From: Desertivirga arenae
Lineage (GTDB): Bacteria; Bacteroidota; Bacteroidia; Sphingobacteriales; Sphingobacteriaceae
Length of the DNA stretch: 64,000 nucleotides
Assembly: GCF_017355785.1 (NCBI RefSeq)
Contig: NZ_JAFEWE010000002.1
Span: 360,618-424,617, forward strand
Direction of reading: 5' to 3'
Below, piece by piece: positions 33,112 through 42,709 of the stretch (position 1 is its first letter; every line of letters begins with the position of its first letter). Under the pieces are notes generated by a model. The model was given only the letters and a program-made list of their open reading frames with translations, searched no databases and had not been told where the DNA came from. A program made the translations under genes and the position numbers.

Positions 33112-34223
33112 AGATCTTAATCTTAAATCTGGTCGCCTTTTCCCATATGGGCGGAGTTGAAAAAGTAAGTCGTATCCTTGCAAAAGCAGGATATGATATT
33201 GCAAAAGAACTTGGAGGTAGTATTATGAATTTGAGTATGTATGATACTGGTCATGACACACGCTATTGTCCATCTGAATTTTACAAAGGCTTCGGTAAAG
33301 ACACATTTAGATTTATATGGGGGGCTATTAAGGAAGGGAGAAACGCTAAATTCCTTATTCTAACCCACATTAATCTGGCCCTTCCAGCGCTATTAATTAA
33401 ATTGATTAACCCTTCTGTTAAAATCTTCCTTGTTGCTCATGGTATAGAGATTTGGGCACCCCTTAATAAGGTTCAAGCTAAATTATTAAAAGCATGTTAT
33501 AGAATTTTAGCAGTATCAAAATATACAAAGAAACGAATCGGTGATACTTATCCGGCAATAAAGAATAAGATAAACGTTTTAAATAACTGCCTGGATCCAT
33601 TTTATGTTCCTGCAACAACCTTCGAGAAGCCCGAATATCTTCAAAAAAGGTACGGTATTAAACCCGATGAAAAGGTGATGATAACCTTATGCCGCTTAGT
33701 TTCTACTGAAAAATATAAAGGCTACGATACTGTAATAGAGTCTCTTTCTGAGCTAAAAAAAGATTTTAAGATTAAGTACATTCTTTTAGGTAAATACGAT
33801 GAATTGGAGTTTCAGCGAATTAGCTCTATTGTAGAACAAGAAGGCTTGCAAGACCAGGTTGTTTTAGCAGGATTTGTAAAGGATGAGGAGCTAGCAGATC
33901 ACTTTCTCCTTGGTGACCTCTTCATTATGCCTTCAGTGAAAGAAGGGTTCGGTATTGTATTCATTGAAGCGGCGGCTTCTGGTATGCCAGTTATCGCTGG
34001 GAATAAGGATGGGAGTGTAGATGCATTACTAGATGGCAAGCTAGGTCCGCTTGTTGAACCTTTTGACAAAAATGATATTAGGCAAGCAATAGCCACCGTA
34101 TTCCGCAATCCACCTCATCCTCGGACGCAGCAACATTTGGCCATTAATAGTTTCAACTACACAGTTTATAAAGACCGTTTAAAATCATCATTGTTGGAGG
34201 AACATAAGCTTTTTACCACTTAA
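33108..34223 (+). CDS. Family 4 glycosyltransferase
   Basis: I choose the GTG at 33108, which overlaps the asnB stop as GTGA and gives VKILILNLVAFSHMGGVEKV as a proper GT-B start; the earlier ATG at 33060 would lie inside asnB. 371 residues. The C-terminal GT4 domain has the EX7E motif in EGFGIVFIE and the nucleotide-sugar binding helix ASGMPVIAG. It would add a sugar to the lipid-linked glycan with retention of configuration, at the cytoplasmic side of the inner membrane. Confidence 0.9.
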   Translation: MKILILNLVAFSHMGGVEKVSRILAKAGYDIAKELGGSIMNLSMYDTGHDTRYCPSEFYKGFGKDTFRFIWGAIKEGRNAKFLILTHINLALPALLIKLINPSVKIFLVAHGIEIWAPLNKVQAKLLKACYRILAVSKYTKKRIGDTYPAIKNKINVLNNCLDPFYVPATTFEKPEYLQKRYGIKPDEKVMITLCRLVSTEKYKGYDTVIESLSELKKDFKIKYILLGKYDELEFQRISSIVEQEGLQDQVVLAGFVKDEELADHFLLGDLFIMPSVKEGFGIVFIEAAASGMPVIAGNKDGSVDALLDGKLGPLVEPFDKNDIRQAIATVFRNPPHPRTQQHLAINSFNYTVYKDRLKSSLLEEHKLFTT

Positions 34224-34251
34224 ATTATTATAAAATACTTTCTATCAATTC

Positions 34252-35118
34252 ATGCAAAAAACAGCAGAAAAAATATCTGATGAAAAATGGGACTTGGAAA
34301 TAAAACCCCAAGCTAGCCTATTCAATTTACATTTGAAAGACGTCTGGAACTATCGAGATCTTCTGGGACTTCTAGTAAGAAGGGATTTCGTTTCTTTCTA
34401 TAAGCAGACTATTTTCGGTCCGTTGTGGTTCTTCATTCAACCTGTCTTCACAACTATTATTTTTACCTTTATTTTTAGCAATCTAGCTGGTATAAGTACC
34501 GAGGGAGCTCCCGCGCCATTATTTTATATGGCTGGTACAGTCGCTTGGAATTATTTTGCAGATTGTCTTACGAAAACTAGTACTGTATTCAGGGATAATG
34601 CCAACATTTTTGGCAAGGTGTACTTTCCAAGACTAATAATGCCTTTAAGCATTGTATTATCCAATCTGGTTCGCTTTGGAGTGCAATTTTTACTCTTTAT
34701 CTTACTTCTTGTATATTACATGGTAATAGGTAATAATATTCAACCAAATGGATTCATTATTTTGTTTCCAGTGATTATGTTATCGATGGCATTATTAGGA
34801 CTAGGCTTAGGACTCATTATTACGGCAATGACCACAAAATATAGAGACCTTGCTTTCCTCGTTAGTTTCGGGGTACAGCTACTTATGTATGCCACTCCTG
34901 TAATTTATCCATTATCAGAAGCACCAGAAAAGTATCGTGATCTAATTGCTCTAAATCCATTATCTGGCCTTGTTGAAACCTTTAGATATGGTTTCATAGG
35001 CTCGGGGCATTTTTATCCAGGAGCCTTTCTATTTAGTCTTACAACTAGTTTAGTAGTTTTTCTTTTAGGTCTTATTGTTTTTAATAGAGTAGAGAAAACT
35101 TTTGTTGATACGGTCTAA
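34252..35118 (+). CDS. ABC-2 type polysaccharide transporter permease (Wzm-like)
   Basis: 288 residues with six membrane helices. The amino-terminal cytoplasmic part has the characteristic YRDLLGLLVRRDFVSFYKQT then LGPLWFFIQP-like start (here FGPLWFFIQP) of O-antigen and teichoic acid ABC exporters, and the later AMTTKYRDLAFLV loop. It pairs with the Wzt-like ATPase encoded 44 bases on. Together they export undecaprenyl-linked glycan across the inner membrane. This is an ABC-dependent route, found here alongside polymerase-like genes. Confidence 0.93.
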   Translation: MQKTAEKISDEKWDLEIKPQASLFNLHLKDVWNYRDLLGLLVRRDFVSFYKQTIFGPLWFFIQPVFTTIIFTFIFSNLAGISTEGAPAPLFYMAGTVAWNYFADCLTKTSTVFRDNANIFGKVYFPRLIMPLSIVLSNLVRFGVQFLLFILLLVYYMVIGNNIQPNGFIILFPVIMLSMALLGLGLGLIITAMTTKYRDLAFLVSFGVQLLMYATPVIYPLSEAPEKYRDLIALNPLSGLVETFRYGFIGSGHFYPGAFLFSLTTSLVVFLLGLIVFNRVEKTFVDTV

Positions 35119-35162
35119 TAAATTATTGATAATTATCTCATAAGAGTTCATAAAATTTAAAA

Positions 35163-36419
35163 ATGAGTAAGATTGCTATAAAAGCAGAAAACCTGAGTAA
35201 AGCATATCAACTTGGGGAGTTTAGCACAGGGACAATATCAAGAGACATTGAGCGCTGGTGGGCAAAATTAAGAGGAAAAGAAGATCCCTTCCTTAAAATT
35301 GGGGAAACTAATGACCGTACAAGTAAAGGAACGAGTGATATTGTCTGGAGTTTAAAGGACTTGGATTTTGAAATAAACCAAGGTGATGCTATTGGTGTAA
35401 TAGGAAGAAATGGTGCAGGGAAGAGTACACTTTTGAAGGTTCTTAGTAGGGTAACTACGCCTACAACTGGTTCTGTAAAAGTTAAAGGAAGAATTGCAAG
35501 TTTACTTGAAGTCGGAACCGGTTTTCATCCTGAACTAACAGGAAGAGAAAATATATATCTTAACGGAGCTATTCTTGGAATGAGAAAAGCGGAAATTTCA
35601 AGACATTTCGACGCGATCGTTGATTTTGCGGGCGTTGACCGTTACGTTGATACACCTGTAAAACGATACTCATCTGGAATGTATGTACGTCTAGCTTTTG
35701 CAGTTGCAGCTCATCTAGAATCTGAGATACTTATTGTGGATGAAGTTTTAGCTGTGGGGGATGCCGAGTTTCAAAGCAAATGCCTTGGAAAGATGAGTGA
35801 AGTAAGTCAAGGGGAAGGAAGAACTGTTCTCTTTGTAAGCCATAATATGGCTAGCATAAAAGCTTTATGTCAAAAAGGAATTCTACTAAAAAACGGAGGA
35901 CTAGCATTTCAAGGTGACGTGAATGACGCAATTGAAAAATATGTAAGTAATACAAAAGTCACATCGCCAGAAGACATTAAAAGACTTAAAGGTAATGGAG
36001 AAGTTCAGATTTCTAATATACTCATCAATGATTCCTGTGAAACCTACGCAAATATTTTTGAAGATATAACGATTACTATTCCATTTGAAATTAACAACAT
36101 AGGTAAGAGAAAACTTGAATTTTTTGTAATCATCTATGATAATGAAGAGCAAGCTGTACTCTCCTTTTTTCAAAAAGATTCGGGAGCGTTCACGTTAATT
36201 GATGAAACTCAGAGGAATGGCAGTGTGAGTTTCAGCTTGCAAAACCCCTTAAAACCTGGATCATATAAAGTTTCCGCTGGGATCTTTGATGAGCATCGCA
36301 ATTTCCTAGATTGGATTGATTCGAATACACTGCTCAATGTTGAGTCTAACTTCCACTATGGCGGCCCTTTCGATAATCGTGCAGGTAATATTTTCATCCC
36401 CGTTCAATGGAAGATTTAG
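35163..36419 (+). CDS. ABC transporter ATPase with C-terminal glycan-binding domain (Wzt-like)
   Basis: 418 residues. The nucleotide-binding domain (about 1-255) has Walker A GRNGAGKST (about 81-89), the signature YSSGMYVRLAFAVAAH and Walker B ILIVDEVLAVGD. From about residue 270 a beta-sandwich Wzt C-terminal domain follows (ITIPFEINNIGKRKLEFFV, then SFSLQNPLKPGSYKVSAGIF). In known Wzt proteins that domain recognises a terminal modification on the finished chain. That suggests a capping signal, for which the acyltransferases downstream are candidates. It overlaps the next gene by 13 bases. Confidence 0.94.
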   Translation: MSKIAIKAENLSKAYQLGEFSTGTISRDIERWWAKLRGKEDPFLKIGETNDRTSKGTSDIVWSLKDLDFEINQGDAIGVIGRNGAGKSTLLKVLSRVTTPTTGSVKVKGRIASLLEVGTGFHPELTGRENIYLNGAILGMRKAEISRHFDAIVDFAGVDRYVDTPVKRYSSGMYVRLAFAVAAHLESEILIVDEVLAVGDAEFQSKCLGKMSEVSQGEGRTVLFVSHNMASIKALCQKGILLKNGGLAFQGDVNDAIEKYVSNTKVTSPEDIKRLKGNGEVQISNILINDSCETYANIFEDITITIPFEINNIGKRKLEFFVIIYDNEEQAVLSFFQKDSGAFTLIDETQRNGSVSFSLQNPLKPGSYKVSAGIFDEHRNFLDWIDSNTLLNVESNFHYGGPFDNRAGNIFIPVQWKI

Positions 36420-37372
36420 ATTTTAAGGCACATCTGTCGTCAGTAACGAAGTTTCAGTATGGATTATTAGTTCCGTGCTATAATGCTTCCCGGTATGTAA
36501 ATGATTTCGTGGCAACAATTGAGAATCAAACAAAACGTTTTGATGAAGTGATTTTCTTTGATGACTACAGTACGGACAATACTGTCCAACTTTTGGAAAA
36601 TGCTGGCTACAAAGTACTGAAGGGGATTAGAAACGAAGGACCTTCTTTTGCTAGAAATGCTCTTGCTAACGCAACTAATTGTACTTATTTCCACTTTCAT
36701 GATATCGATGATTTTCTGCATCCAGATTATCTGTTAAAAACCTCTCAAATTGCAGAAGAAAAGGAAGTGGATGTTATACTTTGCAACGTTGATTGGCTTG
36801 ATAATTCTAAACAGAAGACTTTGATTAGTTGGAAGTACAGCAATCGGTTAATAAATCTTGATGCAATTAATTATACAATATCTCATCCAATTGGAGGAAT
36901 TAATGGATTATATAAAAAATTGGCATTTAACAACATAAATGGGTTTAATAGTAACATTAAACTTTGGGAAGACGCTGATCTTCATGTTAGATTAGCATTA
37001 AACAACTCCAAGTTTCATGTTATAGAAGAAGTTTTATCTTTCGCTGTAAGAGGAGATAATACACTAAGTTCAAACCAGAGAAAAGCTTGGATAACTAGAG
37101 TAAATTTACTACGAGATTACTTCAATAAACATCGGTCCCAGATAAATCTGCAAGTGATAGGGTATGAGGCACAAAAAGCAGCATTTCAACTAGCACTATT
37201 ACAGGACTTTAAAAAATCGAAGGAAGCATTTCTTTTAAGCGAACAATGTGGAGTATCAGTTCCAGATAAACAAACTTCAATTTGGAAGCTATTTCATAAA
37301 CTGCCGGCCTGGCTGCGTATAGAATTAAGGGTACTACAACTGCGAATAGCATTTAGAAAAAATCGTGAATAA
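36407..37372 (+). CDS. Family 2 glycosyltransferase
   Basis: 321 residues. GT-A fold: GLLVPCYNASRYVNDFVATI at the start, EVIFFDDYSTDNT, and the metal-binding acid pair in FHDIDDFLHPDY. The C-terminal third is helical and basic, as expected for contact with the membrane surface. It would transfer one sugar to the growing lipid-linked glycan. It overlaps the Wzt-like gene before it and the acyltransferase after it, so all three are translated from one message. Confidence 0.9.
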   Translation: MEDLDFKAHLSSVTKFQYGLLVPCYNASRYVNDFVATIENQTKRFDEVIFFDDYSTDNTVQLLENAGYKVLKGIRNEGPSFARNALANATNCTYFHFHDIDDFLHPDYLLKTSQIAEEKEVDVILCNVDWLDNSKQKTLISWKYSNRLINLDAINYTISHPIGGINGLYKKLAFNNINGFNSNIKLWEDADLHVRLALNNSKFHVIEEVLSFAVRGDNTLSSNQRKAWITRVNLLRDYFNKHRSQINLQVIGYEAQKAAFQLALLQDFKKSKEAFLLSEQCGVSVPDKQTSIWKLFHKLPAWLRIELRVLQLRIAFRKNRE

Positions 37373-38567
37373 TATAAATCATTTGAGGGCGAAACATGAC
37401 TTTAATTTAGAAGGTTTAAGAGGACTTTGTGCATTAACCGTTTGTTATGCCCATCTCTTCACATTCAACTTCTTTCAATCAAAGTCAATTCCATTTTCTA
37501 ACTTCTTCGAGCAGTTTCACTTCGCAAGTGTAGCTGTACTTATTTTTTTTATTCTTTCAGGTTATGTAATTGGAATCACATATCAGAACAGCATTTTTTC
37601 ATACCCTGCTGTGGTTCTTTATAGCAAAAAAAGATTTGCTCGGCTCTATCCAATTTATTTGAGCTCTATATTATTAGCAATTTTATTTGGCGACCAGAAA
37701 TTCACACTGTTGCAGTTTGTTGGACACCTCTTTTTTGTGCAAGATTTGGCAGTGGAAACAGTGAAAAGTAATGTTGTACTTTGGAGTCTCAGTTATGAGG
37801 TTATTTACTATTTGCTTTTTATTATTATATGGCGCTATAAAGCTATTCACCCATTATTAATAGCGTTTACCTTGCTTATTCTTTCTATATTTGCATTCGT
37901 TGCTGGTTACAATAAATGTTCTTCTTTACTTGTTGGCAGCACGTTCTGGCTTGTCGGTTTAAGCATCGCATGGAATTTAAAGCCAACTATGACTAAAGGA
38001 GTGGGAAAGGAACAAATATTAAGTCATTTGTTTATTCTGTTAGCTACTTATTCTCTAAACTCTGGCAGTTTCTATTTAAACCTTCTTCATATTCCTTTCA
38101 ATAACGATCTTAAGATACCTTTATCTGACATATTTTACTTACCAATATGTGTCTTTATATTCCTTATAATTACTAGAAGAGAATTTAAATATTTAATGCA
38201 ATTGAAAGCTGTTTGTTATATTATACCTAGTATTCATATTTCTCTATTAGTTTATTTCAAACATAATATTTTTGAAAAACAAATATGGTTTTGGGGAACA
38301 GTATACCTCTTCTTAGCAATTATATTATTTTTTATTAAAACAAAAATATCAATCTTTCAAAAGCTTTCGTACGTTGGAAGGATTTCTTATGCTATTTATG
38401 TATTACACTTTCCAATAGCTTATTACTTGAATATTCATTTTTGGTTAGGAGAAGGTCTATCTACATTTGCTTTTACCACTTTAATTTGGGTTTTATTAAC
38501 ATTTGTACTATCGTACATATTTGAAATGAAATTTCAACCATTAATTAAAAATTTTCTTTTTAAATAG
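37365..38567 (+). CDS. Membrane acyltransferase (acyltransferase 3 family)
   Basis: 400 residues from a GTG start, with about ten membrane helices. FNLEGLRGLCALTVCYAHLF holds the R and H of the acyltransferase 3 family, and the last third has GRISYAIYVLHFPIAYYL. It likely transfers an acetyl (or longer acyl) group to the locus's polysaccharide. Together with the Wzt glycan-binding domain, an acyl cap on the chain end is a plausible export signal, though this is inference. It overlaps the preceding and following genes by 8 and 1 bases. Confidence 0.92.
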   Translation: MNNINHLRAKHDFNLEGLRGLCALTVCYAHLFTFNFFQSKSIPFSNFFEQFHFASVAVLIFFILSGYVIGITYQNSIFSYPAVVLYSKKRFARLYPIYLSSILLAILFGDQKFTLLQFVGHLFFVQDLAVETVKSNVVLWSLSYEVIYYLLFIIIWRYKAIHPLLIAFTLLILSIFAFVAGYNKCSSLLVGSTFWLVGLSIAWNLKPTMTKGVGKEQILSHLFILLATYSLNSGSFYLNLLHIPFNNDLKIPLSDIFYLPICVFIFLIITRREFKYLMQLKAVCYIIPSIHISLLVYFKHNIFEKQIWFWGTVYLFLAIILFFIKTKISIFQKLSYVGRISYAIYVLHFPIAYYLNIHFWLGEGLSTFAFTTLIWVLLTFVLSYIFEMKFQPLIKNFLFK

Positions 38568-39730
38568 TGAATTCATTAATAACTTCGTTTTTTCGCAAAG
38601 TAAGGGTGTACCTCATTAGGTTCTTAACTGGGAACCCATATAAGGTGGGAAGCTTATCCGCAATATCCGCGTATACAAACCCTAACAATCCCGTTGAAAT
38701 AGCAGAAAGTCTTACATCTATTTTAAAAAAGGAAGCCGGTAACCCATATTGCTACGATTGCAGTTTTACTTTACCGCAAGGCACAGAGGAAAAGCGTCTT
38801 GGAGGAAAGCCAAGATTTAAGTATAAAGGAATTTTTCGTGAGCCAGATAGAAATCTTTACAGTGTTGAAAATGGTTGTATTTTAGGACCTTTAGGAGTCA
38901 TTTATAGTCCTGAATCTCGAACCTATATAAATGAATCAGCAGAAGAATGGGTAACTCCATTAGACAAATCCCCCTATACAAACATTTTAAAGTTTCCAAC
39001 AAAAAAATATCTATGTGGAACGGCGGTATCCTGTATTAGCTTAGGAGCAGACGGGGGCTTTTATCATTTTTTTTATGAAATGCTACCAAAGCTCTATTTC
39101 TTAAAGGAATTACTAAATGTTATTGATTACATAGTTTTGAATGGACCAGCTACAGTTTGGAAAGAAAAATGGTTAATCAGAGCTGAGGTTGATCTAAAAA
39201 AAATAATCTGGTTAGAAAACACCGACCACATACAATTTGATCAACTTCTTTTTACTAATCGGTTAGTCAATGATCAGCAGATAAGTCCTTGGTGCGTAAC
39301 TGCTTTGAGGAACTTACTAAAAGTTCAACCTAGTAGTCGATTGGAAAGCTCTTCAATTATTTGGATAACAAGAAATAATGTTAAGTTAAGGAATTTAAGA
39401 TGGGAAGATAAGGTATTGAATTTTTTCCCTTCCATAAAAAAAATAGATCTGTCATCGGTGAGTGATTCAGATGCGATAAAAGTTATCTCTGAAGCCAGTC
39501 ATATTATAGCACCTCATGGCGCTGGCTTATGTAATATTATATTTTCAGAAGCAGGAACAAAGGTACTTGAGCTTTTTCCACTAGAGTCTAACTTCATTCC
39601 CTGTTATTCAAGATTATCTTCCATTTGCAATTTAAAACATCATGTAACATTTATTGATTTCAACGACGAATTTAATAAAGACAGAGGATTAGCTACCTTA
39701 ACCGAGTTAATAAAAGATTTTCTATGTTAA
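38567..39730 (+). CDS. Family 61 glycosyltransferase
   Basis: 387 residues from a GTG that overlaps the preceding TAG. The central GGFYHFFYEMLPKLYFLKE and the later ASHIIAPHGAGLCNIIFSEA are the diagnostic blocks of the GT61/DUF563 family, with the conserved HGAGL. GT61 enzymes include xylosyl- and glucosaminyl-like transferases; the sugar cannot be told here. The N-terminal 100 residues are family-specific and poorly conserved. No signal peptide, so it acts in the cytoplasm. It overlaps the next gene by 7 bases. Confidence 0.88.
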   Translation: MNSLITSFFRKVRVYLIRFLTGNPYKVGSLSAISAYTNPNNPVEIAESLTSILKKEAGNPYCYDCSFTLPQGTEEKRLGGKPRFKYKGIFREPDRNLYSVENGCILGPLGVIYSPESRTYINESAEEWVTPLDKSPYTNILKFPTKKYLCGTAVSCISLGADGGFYHFFYEMLPKLYFLKELLNVIDYIVLNGPATVWKEKWLIRAEVDLKKIIWLENTDHIQFDQLLFTNRLVNDQQISPWCVTALRNLLKVQPSSRLESSSIIWITRNNVKLRNLRWEDKVLNFFPSIKKIDLSSVSDSDAIKVISEASHIIAPHGAGLCNIIFSEAGTKVLELFPLESNFIPCYSRLSSICNLKHHVTFIDFNDEFNKDRGLATLTELIKDFLC

Positions 39731-40254
39731 AGATTATATCATTACTATACACCATGTTTTATAGATGGCGGGGAATTGTTGTAGAGCCTGAAGTAAAAAT
39801 TTCTCCCTTTTGTTGTTTGTCTCGAGGATTCCTTAATGGCAGAAAAGGACACATCATTATTAACCGACGATCTGAATTATCTAAGGGGGTGGTGTTAAAT
39901 GCTTATGGAGGAAATATAAAAATAGGAAGAAATACTTTTCTTGGAGAGTATACAATAATATACGGACATGGAAAGGTGACAATTGGGGAAAACGTTCTTA
40001 TCGCTATGCATACTTGTATTGTGTCTTCGAATCACACTGTTCCTAACAGAGAACTAATCATTAGATCTCAGCCTGACATTTTACTTCCTGTTACCATAGG
40101 CGATGACGTATGGATTGGTGCCAACTGTTCGATATTAGGTGGTATAAATATAGGGAGAGGAGCTATTATTGGAGCAGGCAGTGTTGTCACCAGAGATGTT
40201 CCTGAGTTCGCAATTGTAGTTGGAAATCCTGCAAAAGTTATTAAGTACAGATGA
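39724..40254 (+). CDS. Hexapeptide-repeat acyltransferase (LbH family)
   Basis: 176 residues, with the six-residue repeat pattern of a left-handed beta helix from about residue 60 to 165 (IKIGRNTFLGEY, VTIGENVLIAMH, VTIGDDVWIGAN, INIGRGAIIGAGSVV). The catalytic histidine is expected at SSNHTVP. The end, PEFAIVVGNPAKVIKYR, is typical of serine- and maltose-type O-acetyltransferases. Acetyl-CoA is the likely donor, and a sugar of the repeat unit the likely acceptor. The start overlaps the preceding gene; the stop overlaps the next start as ATGA. Confidence 0.92.
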   Translation: MLKIISLLYTMFYRWRGIVVEPEVKISPFCCLSRGFLNGRKGHIIINRRSELSKGVVLNAYGGNIKIGRNTFLGEYTIIYGHGKVTIGENVLIAMHTCIVSSNHTVPNRELIIRSQPDILLPVTIGDDVWIGANCSILGGINIGRGAIIGAGSVVTRDVPEFAIVVGNPAKVIKYR

Positions 40255-41162
40255 GAATATCAGTCATAATTCCAACTTATAATCCAAATATCCACCGTTT
40301 AAGTAAAACGCTTGATGCATTACAACTTCAATCGCTACCAAAAAGCGAATGGGAACTTATTATTGTTGATAACAACTCTAGTAACTCTTTTTGGGAAGAG
40401 ATTGATTTGAGCTGGCATTTGAACGCTCACCTAGTGAGAGAGCCGAAACCAGGATTAACGTACGCTCGGCTTAAAGGCTTTGAAGAAAGCAAAAGTGAAA
40501 TTATTGTAATGGTAGATGACGATAACATTTTGGATGCAAATTATCTGCAAGAGGCCCTCAAAAATCTTGAAAACAATGCTGGATTAGGTGCAGTTGGAGG
40601 CAAGTCAATCCCTATGTTTGAGGTGGAATCTCCCTTTTGGTTGGAGAATTTCTTCGGAAACTTAGCTCTAAGAGACTTGGGCAATGACATTATTTTTGAA
40701 GAATGGAATAACAAGTATCCAGACTCAGCTCCTATTGGAGCGGGTATGATTATTAGAAAAGATGCGTTGAAAAGTTATGTTGATAAAGTTAAATCGGGAG
40801 TTAGTAGAATTACAGATAGAAAAGGTTCTTCATTAAGTTCTGGAGGTGACAATGATATTGTTATAGAGATTCTTAAATCAGGTTGGAAAACAGCCTATGT
40901 CCCCTCAATTTCATTACAACATATTATTCCAAAAGAACGGATGGAGGTACAATACTTAGCAAGACTTGTTCATGATACTAACATTTCTTGGGTAAAACTT
41001 CTTAATAGTCATAACATAAATCCCTGGAAAAAAATCCCTAGATGGACTTTGCCCTTAAGGATTGCGAAAGCTTGGATAACAGATAAAGCTTGGGTAAATG
41101 AAGTTAACTATATTAAGTGGAAGGGAACCTGTGGAACATTTAAGGGACTATCGGAACTGTAA
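40251..41162 (+). CDS. Family 2 glycosyltransferase
   Basis: 303 residues. ISVIIPTYNPNIHRLSKTLD is the usual GT2 start, IIVDNNSS follows, and the DxD-type site is VDDDN (88-92). GGKSIPMFEVESPFWLENFF and the later SSGGDNDIVIEILKSGWKTA fit a GT2 subfamily found in capsule loci, sometimes called the glycosyltransferase family 2 with WcaA-like ends. It would act on lipid-linked glycan. A 120-base gap without a terminator separates it from the next gene. Confidence 0.9.
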   Translation: MRISVIIPTYNPNIHRLSKTLDALQLQSLPKSEWELIIVDNNSSNSFWEEIDLSWHLNAHLVREPKPGLTYARLKGFEESKSEIIVMVDDDNILDANYLQEALKNLENNAGLGAVGGKSIPMFEVESPFWLENFFGNLALRDLGNDIIFEEWNNKYPDSAPIGAGMIIRKDALKSYVDKVKSGVSRITDRKGSSLSSGGDNDIVIEILKSGWKTAYVPSISLQHIIPKERMEVQYLARLVHDTNISWVKLLNSHNINPWKKIPRWTLPLRIAKAWITDKAWVNEVNYIKWKGTCGTFKGLSEL

Positions 41163-41285
41163 TTGCATGACAACCTCTCCCGTTCAGTTTTAAATAAGTT
41201 ACCTTCCTTTTAAAGGCTTTAATATGTTAGAAAAACTTTTTTTGGTAACATAATCTCATCAATAAGGAAATCTATAAGCGAATAT

Positions 41286-41759
41286 ATGAGTTCTATTATT
41301 AAGAAGTTATACTATTTTATCTACTTCAAATATCTGAAGTTCAAAAGCGAAGAAATTAAATCCAAACTTGCATTTTGTGGTTCAAATGTGTCTCTACATC
41401 ATCCCCTAGTGATTCATGGAGGAGAGCATGTGAAGTTAAATAACAATGTCGTTATAAACTCCTTTGTTCATATTTGGGGAAACGGGGGACTTGAAATAGG
41501 AGAAAATTCTATGGTGGCGTCACACGTTTCAATTACAACTTTGACTCATGATAAAAATACAGGCCTATATAACGAGAAAACAATCAGTAAGAAAGTTTTG
41601 ATAGGGTCAAATGTTTGGATAGGCAGCCATGCAATAATCTTGCCCGGTGTCAGTATCGGCAATAATGCTATTATTGGAGCTGGAGCATTGGTTAATCGAG
41701 ATGTGCGTGATGGAGATATAGTTGCTGGAGTACCAGCTAAATCAATAAAACAAAATTAG
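41286..41759 (+). CDS. Hexapeptide-repeat acyltransferase (LbH family), second copy
   Basis: 157 residues with hexapeptide repeats over about 45-145 (VKLNNNVVINSF, LEIGENSMVASH, VLIGSNVWIGSH, VSIGNNAIIGAG). The histidine in TLTHDKNT is the probable catalytic residue. The ending RDGDIVAGVPAKSIKQN matches O-acetyltransferases of the colanic acid/maltose type. It is similar in plan to the 39724 protein but differs through most of its length, so two different positions or sugars may be acetylated. It is followed directly by the next start. Confidence 0.9.
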   Translation: MSSIIKKLYYFIYFKYLKFKSEEIKSKLAFCGSNVSLHHPLVIHGGEHVKLNNNVVINSFVHIWGNGGLEIGENSMVASHVSITTLTHDKNTGLYNEKTISKKVLIGSNVWIGSHAIILPGVSIGNNAIIGAGALVNRDVRDGDIVAGVPAKSIKQN

Positions 41760-42698
41760 ATGAAGAATCCCCCCCTACCCTCTTACGAGCAATATAAAAA
41801 AGACATAATTGGTAATGATATAAAATGGCCACTGTTAACAGTAAAAAGTTGTGAGACTGGCCTTCTTTCACTTCTTCCTAAGACTACTAAAAGAGGATGG
41901 CCTTGGAGTGAAGAAGTTCTACCGAGTGATTACTCATCTACAATACGTTGGCCGAAAATTACTGTAGTATCACCATCATATAACCAAGGAAAGTATTTTG
42001 AAGAAACTATAAGGAGTATTCTATTACAAAATTATCCTAATCTGGAATATATTATTTTTGACGGGGGTAGTAATGATGAAACGAGCGAAGTTATTAACAA
42101 GTACAGGAATTTTGTCAGCTTCGCGAGAAGTGAAAAAGATAGGGGGCAAAGTCACGCAATTAACAAAGGTTTTAGTCTAGCATCAGGAGAAATACTGTGT
42201 TGGTTAAATAGCGATGATTATTTTACAGAGGGGGCTCTCAAAAAAGTAGCTAAAACTTTTATGGAAACTGGTGCACAGTTTATTTATGGCGATAGTTACA
42301 ACCTTAAAAACGAAAAGTTATACCCTTCTATCAGTCCAATAATTTTAGACAGGTACCTAAGCATTCCAGGGCTAGCACAACCTTCTGTCTTTTGGAGTTC
42401 ATCTATTCATCAACCCATTTGGGAAGAGCTAAATTGTACAATGGATTTTGAACTATGGATGCGAATAGCAAAAGGGGTAAAAAAGAAATATATACACGAA
42501 TTTCTTTCTATAGCTAGAGTCCATGATGAAGCTAAAACTTACAGCAGTGATGAAAAAATGAAAGAGAAGTGGAAAGAGGATCACGAAAGGCAATGGAACG
42601 TTTACGGTCCTATCAAGAACTGGGACAAGTTGAATAGAGAAAACAAGTATTTACAAAGAATATTTACAGTAATCCCTTACTTAAAATCATTCTTCTAA
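41760..42698 (+). CDS. Family 2 glycosyltransferase
   Basis: 312 residues. An N-terminal extension of about 60 residues (GWPWSEEVLP) comes before the GT-A fold: ITVVSPSYNQGKYFEETIRS, IIFDGGSNDET, and the metal site in CWLNSDDYF. GQPSVFWSS-like text (LAQPSVFWSSSIHQPIW) and FELWMRIA are typical of this subfamily, which is close to the WcaE/putative colanic acid type. One sugar is transferred to lipid-linked glycan. The start immediately follows the previous stop. Confidence 0.92.
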   Translation: MKNPPLPSYEQYKKDIIGNDIKWPLLTVKSCETGLLSLLPKTTKRGWPWSEEVLPSDYSSTIRWPKITVVSPSYNQGKYFEETIRSILLQNYPNLEYIIFDGGSNDETSEVINKYRNFVSFARSEKDRGQSHAINKGFSLASGEILCWLNSDDYFTEGALKKVAKTFMETGAQFIYGDSYNLKNEKLYPSISPIILDRYLSIPGLAQPSVFWSSSIHQPIWEELNCTMDFELWMRIAKGVKKKYIHEFLSIARVHDEAKTYSSDEKMKEKWKEDHERQWNVYGPIKNWDKLNRENKYLQRIFTVIPYLKSFF

Positions 42699-42709
42699 TA
42701 AAAATCGAA

